From UBA12545 sp051024685 (lineage in GTDB: Bacteria > Bacillota > DSM-521 > Neomoorellales > Neomoorellaceae), in contig JAZHPA010000012.1 of assembly GCA_051024685.1 (NCBI GenBank), positions 1-64,000 on the forward strand: DNA of 64,000 nucleotides, written 5' to 3'. The translations under genes were made by a program, and so were the position numbers. Below, one piece after another: positions 1 through 7,484 of this stretch. The notes below the pieces were generated by a model. It did not search any database, was not told the DNA's origin, and was given only the letters and a program-made list of their open reading frames with translations. Every line of letters begins with the position of its first letter. The first letter of the stretch is position 1.

Positions 1-69
1 GCTAGTTTGGCCCGCGAGGGAGGCCTTTGCGAGCGAAAGCCAAGCAGGCCTGGGATCAAAACTGGGGAT
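1..69 (+). repeat. Right end of a MITE-like ATCCCCA/TGGGGAT element
   Basis: The first 69 bases closely match, with small gaps, the minus strand of 54932-55000. Shared blocks are TAGTTTGGCCCGCGAGGG, a GCGAGCG core, AAGCCAAGCAG, CCTGGG and a terminal TGGGGAT. The window therefore begins inside a copy of this interspersed element. No coding frame is evident. From 70 to 198 I see nothing recognisable. Confidence 0.6.
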
Positions 70-198
70 ACGTCAGGTTGGTCGCCTGAGCCATCTGCGT
101 TGTGCTGATTTTTTAAAGGGCCTTGACCTAATCTTACAGAAGCAACCCTAATAATCAATCAAGGTAAGCTCCTCAGGAATACCTGAGTAGGGGCAAAC

Positions 199-765
199 TC
201 AAAAAAGGTCCGCGGCGTCCACGGCAAAGCCTTCTATCACTCGGGAATGAATTGTCCCTCTCACCTGGATTTCCTGATCCAATTTGAATTTACCTTCGCC
301 TAAAATAAATAACTGAATGGATTTCTCCATGGGGTCCACTACCCAGTATTCCTTCACCCCGGATTTTTCATAAACCCTGTACTTATGCCGCAGGTCGTAA
401 TAGGCCGTGCTAGGGGAAAGTATCTCCACCACCAGGTCGGGAGCCCCTTCGATTTTATCTTCTTTGATAATATCCATGCGACCCTGGGCGATGAAAATAA
501 TATCTGGCTGGTAGGTTTCGGTTTCCTCCAAGTAAACATCCAAAGGCGCGTGCAATACAATGCCTAAATCCTTCGAAGTTACATGGGCAATCATTTTAAA
601 TTCAAGCTTCACGGAAATAATCTGGTGGTAAGGAGCAGGTGACGGCGTCAATACCAGTTTCCCCCCAATGAGCTGGTAAGGTGCCCCCTCCGGTAGCTGC
701 CGGTAATCAGTGTAGGTATACACCTTGTCTGTGGCAGCAGCCATTTCCTTCAGGGCCAGACCCAT
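199..765 (-). CDS. Uma2-family (DUF820) putative restriction endonuclease
   Basis: This is a 188-residue single-domain protein of the Uma2 / DUF820 family, which has a PD-(D/E)XK nuclease fold. Visible family features are the early YQLIGGKLV strand, the QPDIIFI segment carrying the catalytic Asp, the PDLVVEILSPST block with its Glu, and the later KYRVYEKSGVKEYWVVDP block. The family is abundant in cyanobacteria and thermophilic Firmicutes and its cellular role is unsettled. I chose the ATG at 765 because GGAGGTGGGGG precedes it well; an ATG at 780 is also open. The gene stands alone, with no methyltransferase partner nearby. Confidence 0.85.
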   Translation of the reverse strand: MGLALKEMAAATDKVYTYTDYRQLPEGAPYQLIGGKLVLTPSPAPYHQIISVKLEFKMIAHVTSKDLGIVLHAPLDVYLEETETYQPDIIFIAQGRMDIIKEDKIEGAPDLVVEILSPSTAYYDLRHKYRVYEKSGVKEYWVVDPMEKSIQLFILGEGKFKLDQEIQVRGTIHSRVIEGFAVDAADLF

Positions 766-827
766 CTCCCCCACCTCCATTGCCCTAATTTTACCACAAG
801 CGTCCTAGAGGGTAAAGCTCACTGGTA

Positions 828-1035
828 CCCTCAGTTATCATAATTTTTGCCGTGAAGCCTGCTTAGGCTTGGAAGCCGAGCGAGTAAGCCTTCGTAGTAG
901 CCAAACTTAAGCTTAGCGAAAGGTGAAGGCAGGCCCCAGGCCCAGGTAGCCTCGCGGCCGACAACTGAGGCAGGAGGCTTAAATTTTGCCGGGAAGCCTG
1001 CCGAAGCCTTGAGCCAAGCCAAAGTCCTGCCTGCG
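828..1035 (+). repeat. Diverged copy of the MITE-like element
   Basis: The plus strand here aligns for about 200 bases with the minus strand of the element at 54932-55183. Matching blocks occur in the same order: CTCAGTTAT, GAAGCCTGC..AGGCTTGGAAG, GAGCGAGTAAG, GTAGCCAAACTT, GGCCGACAACTGAGGCAGGA and TTTGCCGGGAAG. Its ends are degraded. The two short reading frames here (831-1090, minus) lie inside the repeat and are not credible genes. The rest of the 766-1162 gap holds nothing else I recognise. Confidence 0.55.
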
Positions 1036-1162
1036 AAAAAAGCCCAAGCGAGCTGAAATCAGAGGCCGTATAAACCAAGTGTTCTCCCATCCACCAATGA
1101 AGAGAAACCTCAACTGCTTCATTTTCAGAACAATTTGTCCCTTCTTAGTCGCTTCTACTGAC

Positions 1163-2581
1163 TTACAGGAAGAAAGAGTAAATTATCAAGCCTCCATAAA
1201 AGCAACCCGCTAAAATGGTTCCCGCTGTGAATATCCAGTTCGGCTTAACCTGATGCGCTTTATCTTGGCCATAAAGTTCTGGTAGCACTTTATTGGTAAG
1301 ATAGACAATAGAAAAAGCAACTATAGGAAGCATAAACGTTCCCTCTATCCAAGAGGCCGCCTGAAGGAATGTGACAGGTACAGCGTTAAAGAGATAAACC
1401 AGAAGGAAATTGCAAAGGGTTCCGTACAAAAACCAAATTCGATATCGCCACAAACTATGAATTTCGTTGTAAAATGTCCAATTAGGCAAAACAATCCTTA
1501 TGGAATTATCTATTAAGCGTGCATAACCGTCATACAGCGTTGCCATAGTAGTGTAGAGCACAGCAAAGGCACCAATAAGGTAAAGAGTTTTGGCCCAGCT
1601 GCCTAAAGCTTCGGTAAACGTCTTAGACAGCGTTAGGATAAAATTTACTCCACTGGGGGCCAGTTTAAGGGGATGCAGTATTACTACCGCATTTACGACA
1701 AATATGGCCGTGACAACAATGGTAAGCAAGTTGGCACCCCACCAACTATCATGGAGCATTACCCTAAACCAACCTTTAAGCCTGTGTAACTCTTGCTCAC
1801 TTAAGTTTTTTAACTCGCTCAAGACCGTGGTATTACTGCTTCCTAGCTGATACTTGGCAGAAACCCCAAACCCTTTGGCTAGGATCCAATCAGAGTACCA
1901 CAGACTATTGATGGCCCCTGCTCCAGCAAAGGCCATAGCTGGTAAAATTTCTACCAATGGATTGCTGGAAATTTTGAAATTCGTTACTGCCCATTCGGGA
2001 GTAACAGTCGGAATCTTGAAAGTGAAGCCTTGCATTATAAATTCAAGCCCTGGCCATATTTTTATGAACACCAGGAAGGTGGTAATAGTTAACATAGCTA
2101 CTGCTACCATCATTGCCCTTTCAAGGATGGAGTATTTCCCACTCCAACTCAACAGAACAAAGGAAACCATGATGATAATAGACCATACATATGGCGCTAA
2201 AAAAGGAAGTAAATTGTGAGCAACTATCCCTATCATAGCCACCAATCCGCCTATGTGTACGGCTCCAAGATACAATCCTATCAAAAGAATAATCCAATTG
2301 AGCCATTTGCGCGGTCCAGGGAGCAGCTCAAAACCTTCGCGGATAGAAGTGCCGGTATAAATAGACCACCGGCCGATTTCCACGGTCATAAACCACTTAA
2401 GAAAAATTGCTAGTACTGGCATCCAAAGGGTGATTATACCGAAGACCGCACCTACTCTGGGATTTAGGGTCAGTTCCCCTCCCCCAATGGCCATTCCCGC
2501 CCAGATTATTCCTGGGCCCAACATGCGTACAAGATCCCACCCTTTGGGGGCTTCAGGAATCGAATATTTCGGTTCGGCCAT
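1163..2581 (-). CDS. Nramp-like membrane transporter
   Basis: This 472-residue polytopic membrane protein has about 11 hydrophobic segments and belongs to the Nramp / SLC11-like superfamily. The N-terminal half has the family's GPGIIWAGMAIGGGELT region, but the canonical DPGN metal-binding motif of transmembrane helix 1 is not present. The helix 6 region reads SLWYSDWILAKG rather than the usual MPH motif. It is therefore probably a divergent Nramp-related permease whose substrate may not be Mn or Fe. The ATG at 2581 follows GGAGGGAAAC. It lies 122 bp downstream of the MBL hydrolase on the same strand, probably one transcript. Confidence 0.75.
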   Translation of the reverse strand: MAEPKYSIPEAPKGWDLVRMLGPGIIWAGMAIGGGELTLNPRVGAVFGIITLWMPVLAIFLKWFMTVEIGRWSIYTGTSIREGFELLPGPRKWLNWIILLIGLYLGAVHIGGLVAMIGIVAHNLLPFLAPYVWSIIIMVSFVLLSWSGKYSILERAMMVAVAMLTITTFLVFIKIWPGLEFIMQGFTFKIPTVTPEWAVTNFKISSNPLVEILPAMAFAGAGAINSLWYSDWILAKGFGVSAKYQLGSSNTTVLSELKNLSEQELHRLKGWFRVMLHDSWWGANLLTIVVTAIFVVNAVVILHPLKLAPSGVNFILTLSKTFTEALGSWAKTLYLIGAFAVLYTTMATLYDGYARLIDNSIRIVLPNWTFYNEIHSLWRYRIWFLYGTLCNFLLVYLFNAVPVTFLQAASWIEGTFMLPIVAFSIVYLTNKVLPELYGQDKAHQVKPNWIFTAGTILAGCFYGGLIIYSFFL

Positions 2582-2703
2582 GGAAAAGTTTCCCTCCTTA
2601 GCATAAATTCACAGTAGTTGGTAAAGAAATTTCAGTCTACGTTTTGTAAGTCGTGCTGCCTAACAACGACTTTATTTCACCCCCCTGTTTCACACTGAAA
2701 GAC

Positions 2704-3540
2704 TTATTCAAAAACTGCTGTAGTCCCTACGGTATTATGGAATACCCGGTCACCCAGGGTTTTACATAAGTAATCACCAGCCTCCTTTCCGGTACAGTGC
2801 GAAACTCCAAGATGACGCACCCCCAGAGAGAGCAGGGCTGCCGTAGTCTTAAACAGGCGTTCGCCGCAAACATTCACCAAATGGGTTCCCCCAATTACTG
2901 CATGAATTCTTTTCTCTCCCAAAAGGTCGATGCTATGTTTTATGAGGTTAATAATACCTACATGGGCACACCCTGAAATAATCACCAATCCCTGAGGAGA
3001 GATGGCCGCCAAGGCTAGCTCGTCGCGGAAATCATCTTTTATCCATTGCCCCCCCTCTTCATAGAAAAACGGTTCCTCAACCCGCTCGAAGTCATTAGTG
3101 GATTTAAAATTAGTTATTATAAAAATATTGGGTTGTATCTCAATTAAGGATTGTTCAACTACAATAATTTCTATCCCCTTCTTCTCGAAATCACTAGGCA
3201 AAAGCCCGTTACCAATATACTCTAACCGAAAGCCCTCCTTGTAAAATTGGGGTCTAAAAAAGTGTCGCGATACATATACTCGTCGAACATTACCCTTCTC
3301 CAACATGTATCTCATCCCACCAGCATGGTCATAGTGACCGTGGCTTAGCACCACAGTTTCCACACGGGAAAGGTCGACGTTTAGCAGAGCGGCATTATAA
3401 AGAAAGTTTTTCCCTTGACCAGTATCGAAGAGAATAGGAGATAGAGCGTCCGTTTCGATAAAAAAGGACAAACCGTGCTCAGCAACTAAACCCAAATGTT
3501 TTCCCTTATTATTATCGATAAGAGTCGTTATTTTTAACAT
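2704..3540 (-). CDS. MBL-fold metallo-hydrolase
   Basis: This 278-residue protein has the metallo-beta-lactamase fold. The metal-binding motif LSHGHYDHAGG is near residue 65, a second ligand region SGCAHVG near 190 and a C-terminal GVSHCTG His. The family resembles archaeal dihydropterin-related synthase/hydrolase proteins; the natural substrate is not predictable from sequence. It is divergent from the CdaR-type regulator at 3739 and heads the probable two-gene unit with the Nramp-like permease, so the regulator may control both. Confidence 0.8.
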   Translation of the reverse strand: MLKITTLIDNNKGKHLGLVAEHGLSFFIETDALSPILFDTGQGKNFLYNAALLNVDLSRVETVVLSHGHYDHAGGMRYMLEKGNVRRVYVSRHFFRPQFYKEGFRLEYIGNGLLPSDFEKKGIEIIVVEQSLIEIQPNIFIITNFKSTNDFERVEEPFFYEEGGQWIKDDFRDELALAAISPQGLVIISGCAHVGIINLIKHSIDLLGEKRIHAVIGGTHLVNVCGERLFKTTAALLSLGVRHLGVSHCTGKEAGDYLCKTLGDRVFHNTVGTTAVFE

Positions 3541-3738
3541 AACTAAATTACACCTCTATTATTTTGACATCTCAATCTAATTATATTTCAGGCTAAATTG
3601 GACGCACAATCCATATAACAAATAAAAAATTCCCTCATATGGAAGGAATTATTGTATATTTTGCCTAAGAGTAAATTACAAATATCGGGCCACAAGAGGT
3701 TTATTAAACATCCTAAAGGGAAAAAGGGGGTAAACCAA

Positions 3739-4941
3739 ATGATTCTTACCCACGAACTAGCCCAAAGAATCGTGGAGAGCACTATGGCTCTGGTAAAGCG
3801 CAACGTAAATATTATGAACAACGAAGGCGTTATCATCGGTTCAGGGCACCAACACCGCATAAATACCTTTCATAAGGGGGCTAGGGATGTAGTTCTTACC
3901 GGTCAACCAGTAGAAATATATCCAGAAAATGTAACTGACTACCCTGGTGCCCTTCCAGGTGTAAATCTTCCCATAGTCATCGAAGGTAATATTATAGGAG
4001 TAGTGGGTGTATACGGTCACCCAAACGAAGTGCGGGTTATTGCTATGCTTGTTAAAATGGCTACTGAACTTCTCCTGGAAAGGGAGATAATATTAAAAAG
4101 GTTGTCGTCCCGCCAAAAAAGCAAAGAGCATTTCGTACTTAATATCATATCTAAGGAGATGACTTTAAGCGTCGAAGAATTGACGGCACAGGCCAAATTA
4201 CTAGGATATGACCTCAGCTTGCCTCGAGTTGTAGTAGTGGGATATATGAGAATTGAAGGGGGAGATTTGTCGCGCTATTATGATGTCTTCCATACTAAAA
4301 CGAGGGAAAGCGTTCTATCCTTGCTTGAAAAACCGCCCTTGGGGATGGCACAAGACATCGCTGTGTTTATAAGCAATAATTTAGTAGTCTTAAAAAGTTT
4401 GACTCCAGGCTTGCCCGTTCAGATGCAACTAAAAGAGCTGATAAATTGGGGACATAGCGTAATACACCGTATTACCGCTACTCTTCCTAAAATAAAGGTG
4501 AAATTGGCTGCCGGTTCCATCTTCAACAACCCACAAGACGCTTTCATTTCGTACCGCCAAGCTAATTTTGCCCTTACCTTGTGTAGCGAAGGCCACTTTA
4601 CCAGCATTTATGATAACGAAATAATGGCCAACTACTTGTTGATGGACATACACAAAAAGGAAAATAAGCGCCTTCTAGAACACCTTGCCACAAGGCTTCA
4701 AAATTCATACCGAAAAAAGTACGATCTCATCACTACCCTAAATACCTTACTGAACTGTAATCTTAACTTGGCGGAAACCGCTCGCGCTCTTTATATTCAC
4801 AGAAATACCCTGCTGTTCCGCTTGAAAAAATTCAAAGAACTTACTGGTCTGGAACCTCACCAGAATTTTAATCACGCTCTGTTATGTAAAGTGCTACTCG
4901 CTATGTTTAGCCAAGAACGAAACCAAGGTTATCAATGTTAA
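3739..4941 (+). CDS. CdaR/PucR-type sugar-diacid regulator
   Basis: This 400-residue transcription factor begins with a sugar-diacid recognition domain (about residues 1-125, ending in a GNIIGVVGVYGHPNEVR block). A central GGDEF-like GAF-linked region follows, and a PucR C-terminal helix-turn-helix (LNTLLNCNLNLAETARALYIHRNTLLFRLKK) lies near residues 335-370. The upstream frame is open to 3652, but AAAAAGGGGG sits 8 bases before the ATG at 3739 and family members start with ILT.ELAQ.IV, so 3739 is preferred. It is divergent from the MBL/Nramp pair, its likely target. Confidence 0.85.
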   Translation: MILTHELAQRIVESTMALVKRNVNIMNNEGVIIGSGHQHRINTFHKGARDVVLTGQPVEIYPENVTDYPGALPGVNLPIVIEGNIIGVVGVYGHPNEVRVIAMLVKMATELLLEREIILKRLSSRQKSKEHFVLNIISKEMTLSVEELTAQAKLLGYDLSLPRVVVVGYMRIEGGDLSRYYDVFHTKTRESVLSLLEKPPLGMAQDIAVFISNNLVVLKSLTPGLPVQMQLKELINWGHSVIHRITATLPKIKVKLAAGSIFNNPQDAFISYRQANFALTLCSEGHFTSIYDNEIMANYLLMDIHKKENKRLLEHLATRLQNSYRKKYDLITTLNTLLNCNLNLAETARALYIHRNTLLFRLKKFKELTGLEPHQNFNHALLCKVLLAMFSQERNQGYQC

Positions 4942-5126
4942 CAGCCAATTCAAATTCCATTTAAAGCCATACATTTGCTCTTGGAGTCGTATGAGTGATC
5001 TCAACAATATCAAGCCTTGACCGCTTACCTGGTAATTCTTGTAACGGGGAAAATCCCTCGACTTTTATACTGGTACAAAGGTAATAAACCACTCCTCATA
5101 GCCCTTCCTCTGAAATGCTACATCTG

Positions 5127-5393
5127 TTAGTTTTGCCTTTTAACGGGAGTGTAAAATAATCCCAAGCCAGGGGGTAAGACCGCCTGCCGTATCTCTGCCA
5201 CCATACGCCTGTCCCTTTCCTCTAGTAAACGCTCACGCTCGGCCTCGACCCGCCGTCTCTCTTCTTCCTGCTCCTTTAGCCACTTTAGGGAATAGCTTAT
5301 TCCCCCATTATTCTTCCTTGAGCAATCGCCCAAAGCCCGCCTGCTCCAAATGATGATCAAATGTTTGACCCTGGGGGGTATCCTTTGAGACAA
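5127..5393 (-). CDS. Short charged helical ORF, doubtful
   Basis: This 88-codon frame has a strongly charged helical middle (KEQEEERRRVEAERERLLEE) and a C-terminal VLPPGLGLFYTPVKR tail. I do not recognise it. Its upstream half overlaps the PIN-domain remnant in another frame and has no convincing Shine-Dalgarno site. It may be only the 3' end of a broken gene. From 4942 to 5126 I see nothing. Confidence 0.25.
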   Translation of the reverse strand: MSQRIPPRVKHLIIIWSRRALGDCSRKNNGGISYSLKWLKEQEEERRRVEAERERLLEERDRRMVAEIRQAVLPPGLGLFYTPVKRQN

Positions 5394-5436
5394 TCACGGT
5401 AAAATCGAAGACGGGGCAGTTCAGTAATATAGGTAC
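5308..5436 (-). pseudogene. PIN-domain (VapC-like) toxin remnant
   Basis: A 42-codon open stretch with no plausible start reads PVFDFT near its beginning, then TFDHHLEQAGFGRLL before the stop. The TFDHHFxQAGF block is the C-terminal signature of many VapC/PIN toxins, carrying one of the acidic catalytic residues. The N-terminal active-site region is missing, so this looks like a deleted toxin gene. Confidence 0.45.
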
Positions 5437-5506
5437 CTCGTTAACCCAAGGTATTGCCCCCATTCCTGTAAACATGGTAGAATATGGTCAAAGGAGGGGA
5501 GGCGGC

Positions 5507-5965
5507 GTGGCTGTGGTTGAGGACGAAACTAGAAAGCAACTGGCTGCCGGAAGCGAGGAGCAGGGATTATTCTCCTTCCGCACCTCCTTTGACCCGTTCA
5601 ATATGATCATGCAGCAGTTGGGCAGGCTGGAGGATAAGCTGGGAAAGCTTGACGAAAAAATTGATACCAAGATTGATAAGCTGGATGCCAAAATCGACGG
5701 TTTACAGCGAGAAGTAGAAACCCAAATTGACGGTTTACGTCGGGAAGTAGAAACCAAAATCGACGGTTTGCACCGGGAAGTAGAAACTAAAATTAATAGT
5801 TTGCAACGAGAAGTAGAGACTAAAATTAATAGTTTACACCGGGAAGTAGAGACCAAAATTGACGGCCTCCACCAGGAGTTGCACAACACCACCCGCTGGA
5901 TAATCGGGACCATCGTGGCCGTGGCCGGGGTAGTCGTGGCCCTAGCGTCTTGGCTGCTCCGGTGA
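5507..5965 (+). CDS. Hendecad-repeat coiled-coil protein with C-terminal TM anchor
   Basis: This 152-residue protein has a short variable N-terminus and a coiled coil from about residue 45. Five near-identical 11-residue units (x-G-L-x-R-E-V-E-T-K-I) follow, then a C-terminal hydrophobic helix (WIIGTIVAVAGVVVALASWLL). Eleven-residue periodicity favours a right-handed coiled coil. At DNA level the units are 33-bp direct repeats from 5699 to 5863. The frame is open from 5474, but AAGGAGGGG at 5491-5499 points to the GTG at 5507. It resembles tail-anchored coiled-coil proteins of the Bdr/DUF1640 kind; its function is unknown. Confidence 0.7.
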   Translation: MAVVEDETRKQLAAGSEEQGLFSFRTSFDPFNMIMQQLGRLEDKLGKLDEKIDTKIDKLDAKIDGLQREVETQIDGLRREVETKIDGLHREVETKINSLQREVETKINSLHREVETKIDGLHQELHNTTRWIIGTIVAVAGVVVALASWLLR

Positions 5966-6036
5966 CCCATATTAGCCCTGTGAGTAGGAGGTGGCGACTA
6001 GCCCTAACCAAACATGGCCCCTTTTAAAAAGTTTAA

Positions 6037-6396
6037 TTACTTCAGGTCCGGTCTGAGCAGGGCGGCCCGGCCGAGGTAAACATGCTGCGGGGGAAATTGG
6101 CTGTACGCATGAAGGAGAACTCTGATGATGCCCGGTTGACTGCCCGGTACCGGAATCTCGGTAGCGCACATAAGGGCCACTTCCCCCCAGCCCAGGCGCC
6201 GGGCAGCTTCTGCCGGGAAAGCGGCGTTGAGATCCGGAGTGACGGTGAAAAAAGCGCTGATTATGTCCGCCTTATTAAGCTGGTTAACTTTTACTATCTC
6301 GCGCAAGAGTTCTCCTGTGCGCTCCAGGATTTCGCCAGCTTCGTTCCGGTCCACAGATATGGCGCCTCTAATACCTCGTACCCTCATGTTGTCCAT
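6037..6396 (-). CDS. aroH: Chorismate mutase, AroH class
   Basis: This 119-residue protein belongs to the monofunctional AroH (trimeric) chorismate mutase class, which converts chorismate to prephenate for Phe/Tyr synthesis. Active-site residues are recognisable: Arg in the N-terminal VRGIRGA strand, Glu in CATEIPVPGS, Arg in GIIRVLLH, and Tyr/Arg in the C-terminal HVYLGRAALLRPDL. AGGAAGGTG lies 8 bases before the ATG at 6396. The length matches the family. No other aromatic pathway gene is next to it. Confidence 0.92.
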   Translation of the reverse strand: MDNMRVRGIRGAISVDRNEAGEILERTGELLREIVKVNQLNKADIISAFFTVTPDLNAAFPAEAARRLGWGEVALMCATEIPVPGSQPGIIRVLLHAYSQFPPQHVYLGRAALLRPDLK

Positions 6397-6475
6397 ATAG
6401 CCCACCTTCCTACCATACTACTCTAATCATTCTGGTTAATTTACTGCTGTCCGCCCCCACTTTCCCCTTCACGAC

Positions 6476-6889
6476 TCAGGAAACTGCCCGGTGGCCCAGA
6501 CCGATGCCTACTTCGTCCAAATGCAGAAGCCCTATACCAAAAAATACAGCTACGCTAATGTGGTCGTGGTAACGGGCAATGCCTATCTTCCCCCCGATGT
6601 TGAGCCCCAAGGCCTTAAATAGTAGCTGGGAAAGGGCTTCTCGGGTAGCTCCCGCAACCGCTCCCTCTTCGGCATGGGTTTCGCGGATCACCCCTTCGCG
6701 TTTGGCCGCTACTACTGCCCTTTCCACTATCTTCTGTATAGAGCCCACGAATTCCCCTCCATAATCCACGGCTGCCGCCCGAATACCCTGACTTGCAAAT
6801 TCCTGCTTAAGCCTGTTCTCCTCTTCCCGGGTTTCGGAGAGAGCCATCTTGACGGCTACTGCCGCCACTTTCTTGCTGCCATACTCCAT
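6476..6889 (-). CDS. HutP-family protein
   Basis: This 137-residue protein matches the HutP family, named for the Bacillus RNA-binding antiterminator of the histidine utilisation operon. The central GGEFVGSIQKIVERAVVAAKREGVI block and the C-terminal IARYHDHISVAVFFGIGLLHL..VGIGLGHRA block are family hallmarks, the latter supplying the His residues for metal and histidine binding. There is no hut gene in the window. In anaerobic Firmicutes such HutP-like proteins often occur alone, so the regulated target is unknown. It lies 79 bp upstream of aroH on the same strand. Confidence 0.85.
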   Translation of the reverse strand: MEYGSKKVAAVAVKMALSETREEENRLKQEFASQGIRAAAVDYGGEFVGSIQKIVERAVVAAKREGVIRETHAEEGAVAGATREALSQLLFKALGLNIGGKIGIARYHDHISVAVFFGIGLLHLDEVGIGLGHRAVS

Positions 6890-7185
6890 ATCTACACCCC
6901 ATCCCCACCCTGGAATTCATAATCGAACCCATTTGCTTTTGTTATATCACACCTTCCAATTCTAATCCAGGGCTTTTTCCTCTCAGTGTCTTCCTAAGTG
7001 TATTCCGGTGCGCTTCTACACCTTTCTTGAAGCCGTGCCTCTTAACGGGTGTCGTCCCGTGCTTTTTGCATCTGCTTTGTGAAGAAAAAAGAAGCAAAAC
7101 CGAGAAAATAAAAGATCCGGCGCTATATTAGCCCTAATTACCACCTCGACACCGTCGGTCGCCTTGCCTACTATAACTTCCCGTT

Positions 7186-7214
7186 TTGACTAGCCCTAGC
7201 CACAGTGCTACAAT
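7186..7214 (+). promoter_or_regulatory. Sigma-A promoter of the potassium operon
   Basis: TTGACT at 7186-7191 and TACAAT at 7209-7214 are separated by exactly 17 bases. They lie just upstream of the riboswitch, so the riboswitch sits in the 5' leader of this transcript. Bases 6890-7185 otherwise hold nothing I recognise. Confidence 0.8.
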
Positions 7215-7217
7215 GAG

Positions 7218-7380
7218 CGCCAATGAGAAAACTTAACGCTGAATTCCCTTTGGGGAAGCGGGGGACCCACCATTGAGGGGTGAATCCCTTAAGGCTACTG
7301 TCTCAGGTATCCTTAAGGGTAGGGCTGTCCTCGAGCCCGAACCCGGCAGCTAACCTCGTAAGCGCATCGAGGAGATGACC
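7218..7380 (+). promoter_or_regulatory. c-di-AMP riboswitch (ydaO/yuaA type)
   Basis: The leader contains the conserved landmarks of the ydaO motif in order: GGGGAAGCGGGGGACCCA, GGGGTGAATCCC, a CAGGTATCC..AGGGCTG segment, CCCGAACCCGGCAGCTAACC and a final CGAGGAGA. These form the pseudosymmetric fold that binds two c-di-AMP molecules. An intrinsic terminator follows directly, which fits the usual OFF logic: high c-di-AMP terminates transcription. The downstream genes look like potassium transport components, the classical c-di-AMP target. Confidence 0.93.
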
Positions 7381-7382
7381 CC

Positions 7383-7411
7383 AAAATCATGGACGATCTC
7401 CATGATTTTTT
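7383..7411 (+). terminator. Riboswitch expression-platform terminator
   Basis: An 11-bp perfect stem (AAAATCATGGA / TCCATGATTTT) with loop CGATC is followed by further T residues. It lies immediately 3' of the c-di-AMP aptamer and upstream of the first gene, as expected for a transcription-attenuating riboswitch. Confidence 0.88.
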
Positions 7412-7434
7412 ATTGCCTTTTTGCAGGTTTGAAG

Positions 7435-7452
7435 GGAGGTAATACCATGTAA
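7435..7452 (+). promoter_or_regulatory. Strong RBS followed by ATG-TAA start-stop
   Basis: GGGAGG at 7434-7439 is a near-ideal Shine-Dalgarno site with a correctly spaced ATG at 7447, which is followed at once by TAA. This is a one-codon frame, out of frame with the permease whose start is 33 bases further on. It could be a regulatory start-stop element or an accident. Confidence 0.45.
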
Positions 7453-7484
7453 CAAGCGATTCATCAGGAGATACTAAGTATTGC

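Noticed and set aside
831..1090. Short minus-strand frames next to the Nramp-like gene
   Set aside because: They fall inside the diverged interspersed repeat and lack ribosome sites.
5488..5970. 160-codon minus-strand frame over the coiled-coil gene
   Set aside because: It is the antisense of the 33-bp repeats, giving low-complexity serine-rich sequence; the plus-strand protein has a ribosome site and a sensible anchor.
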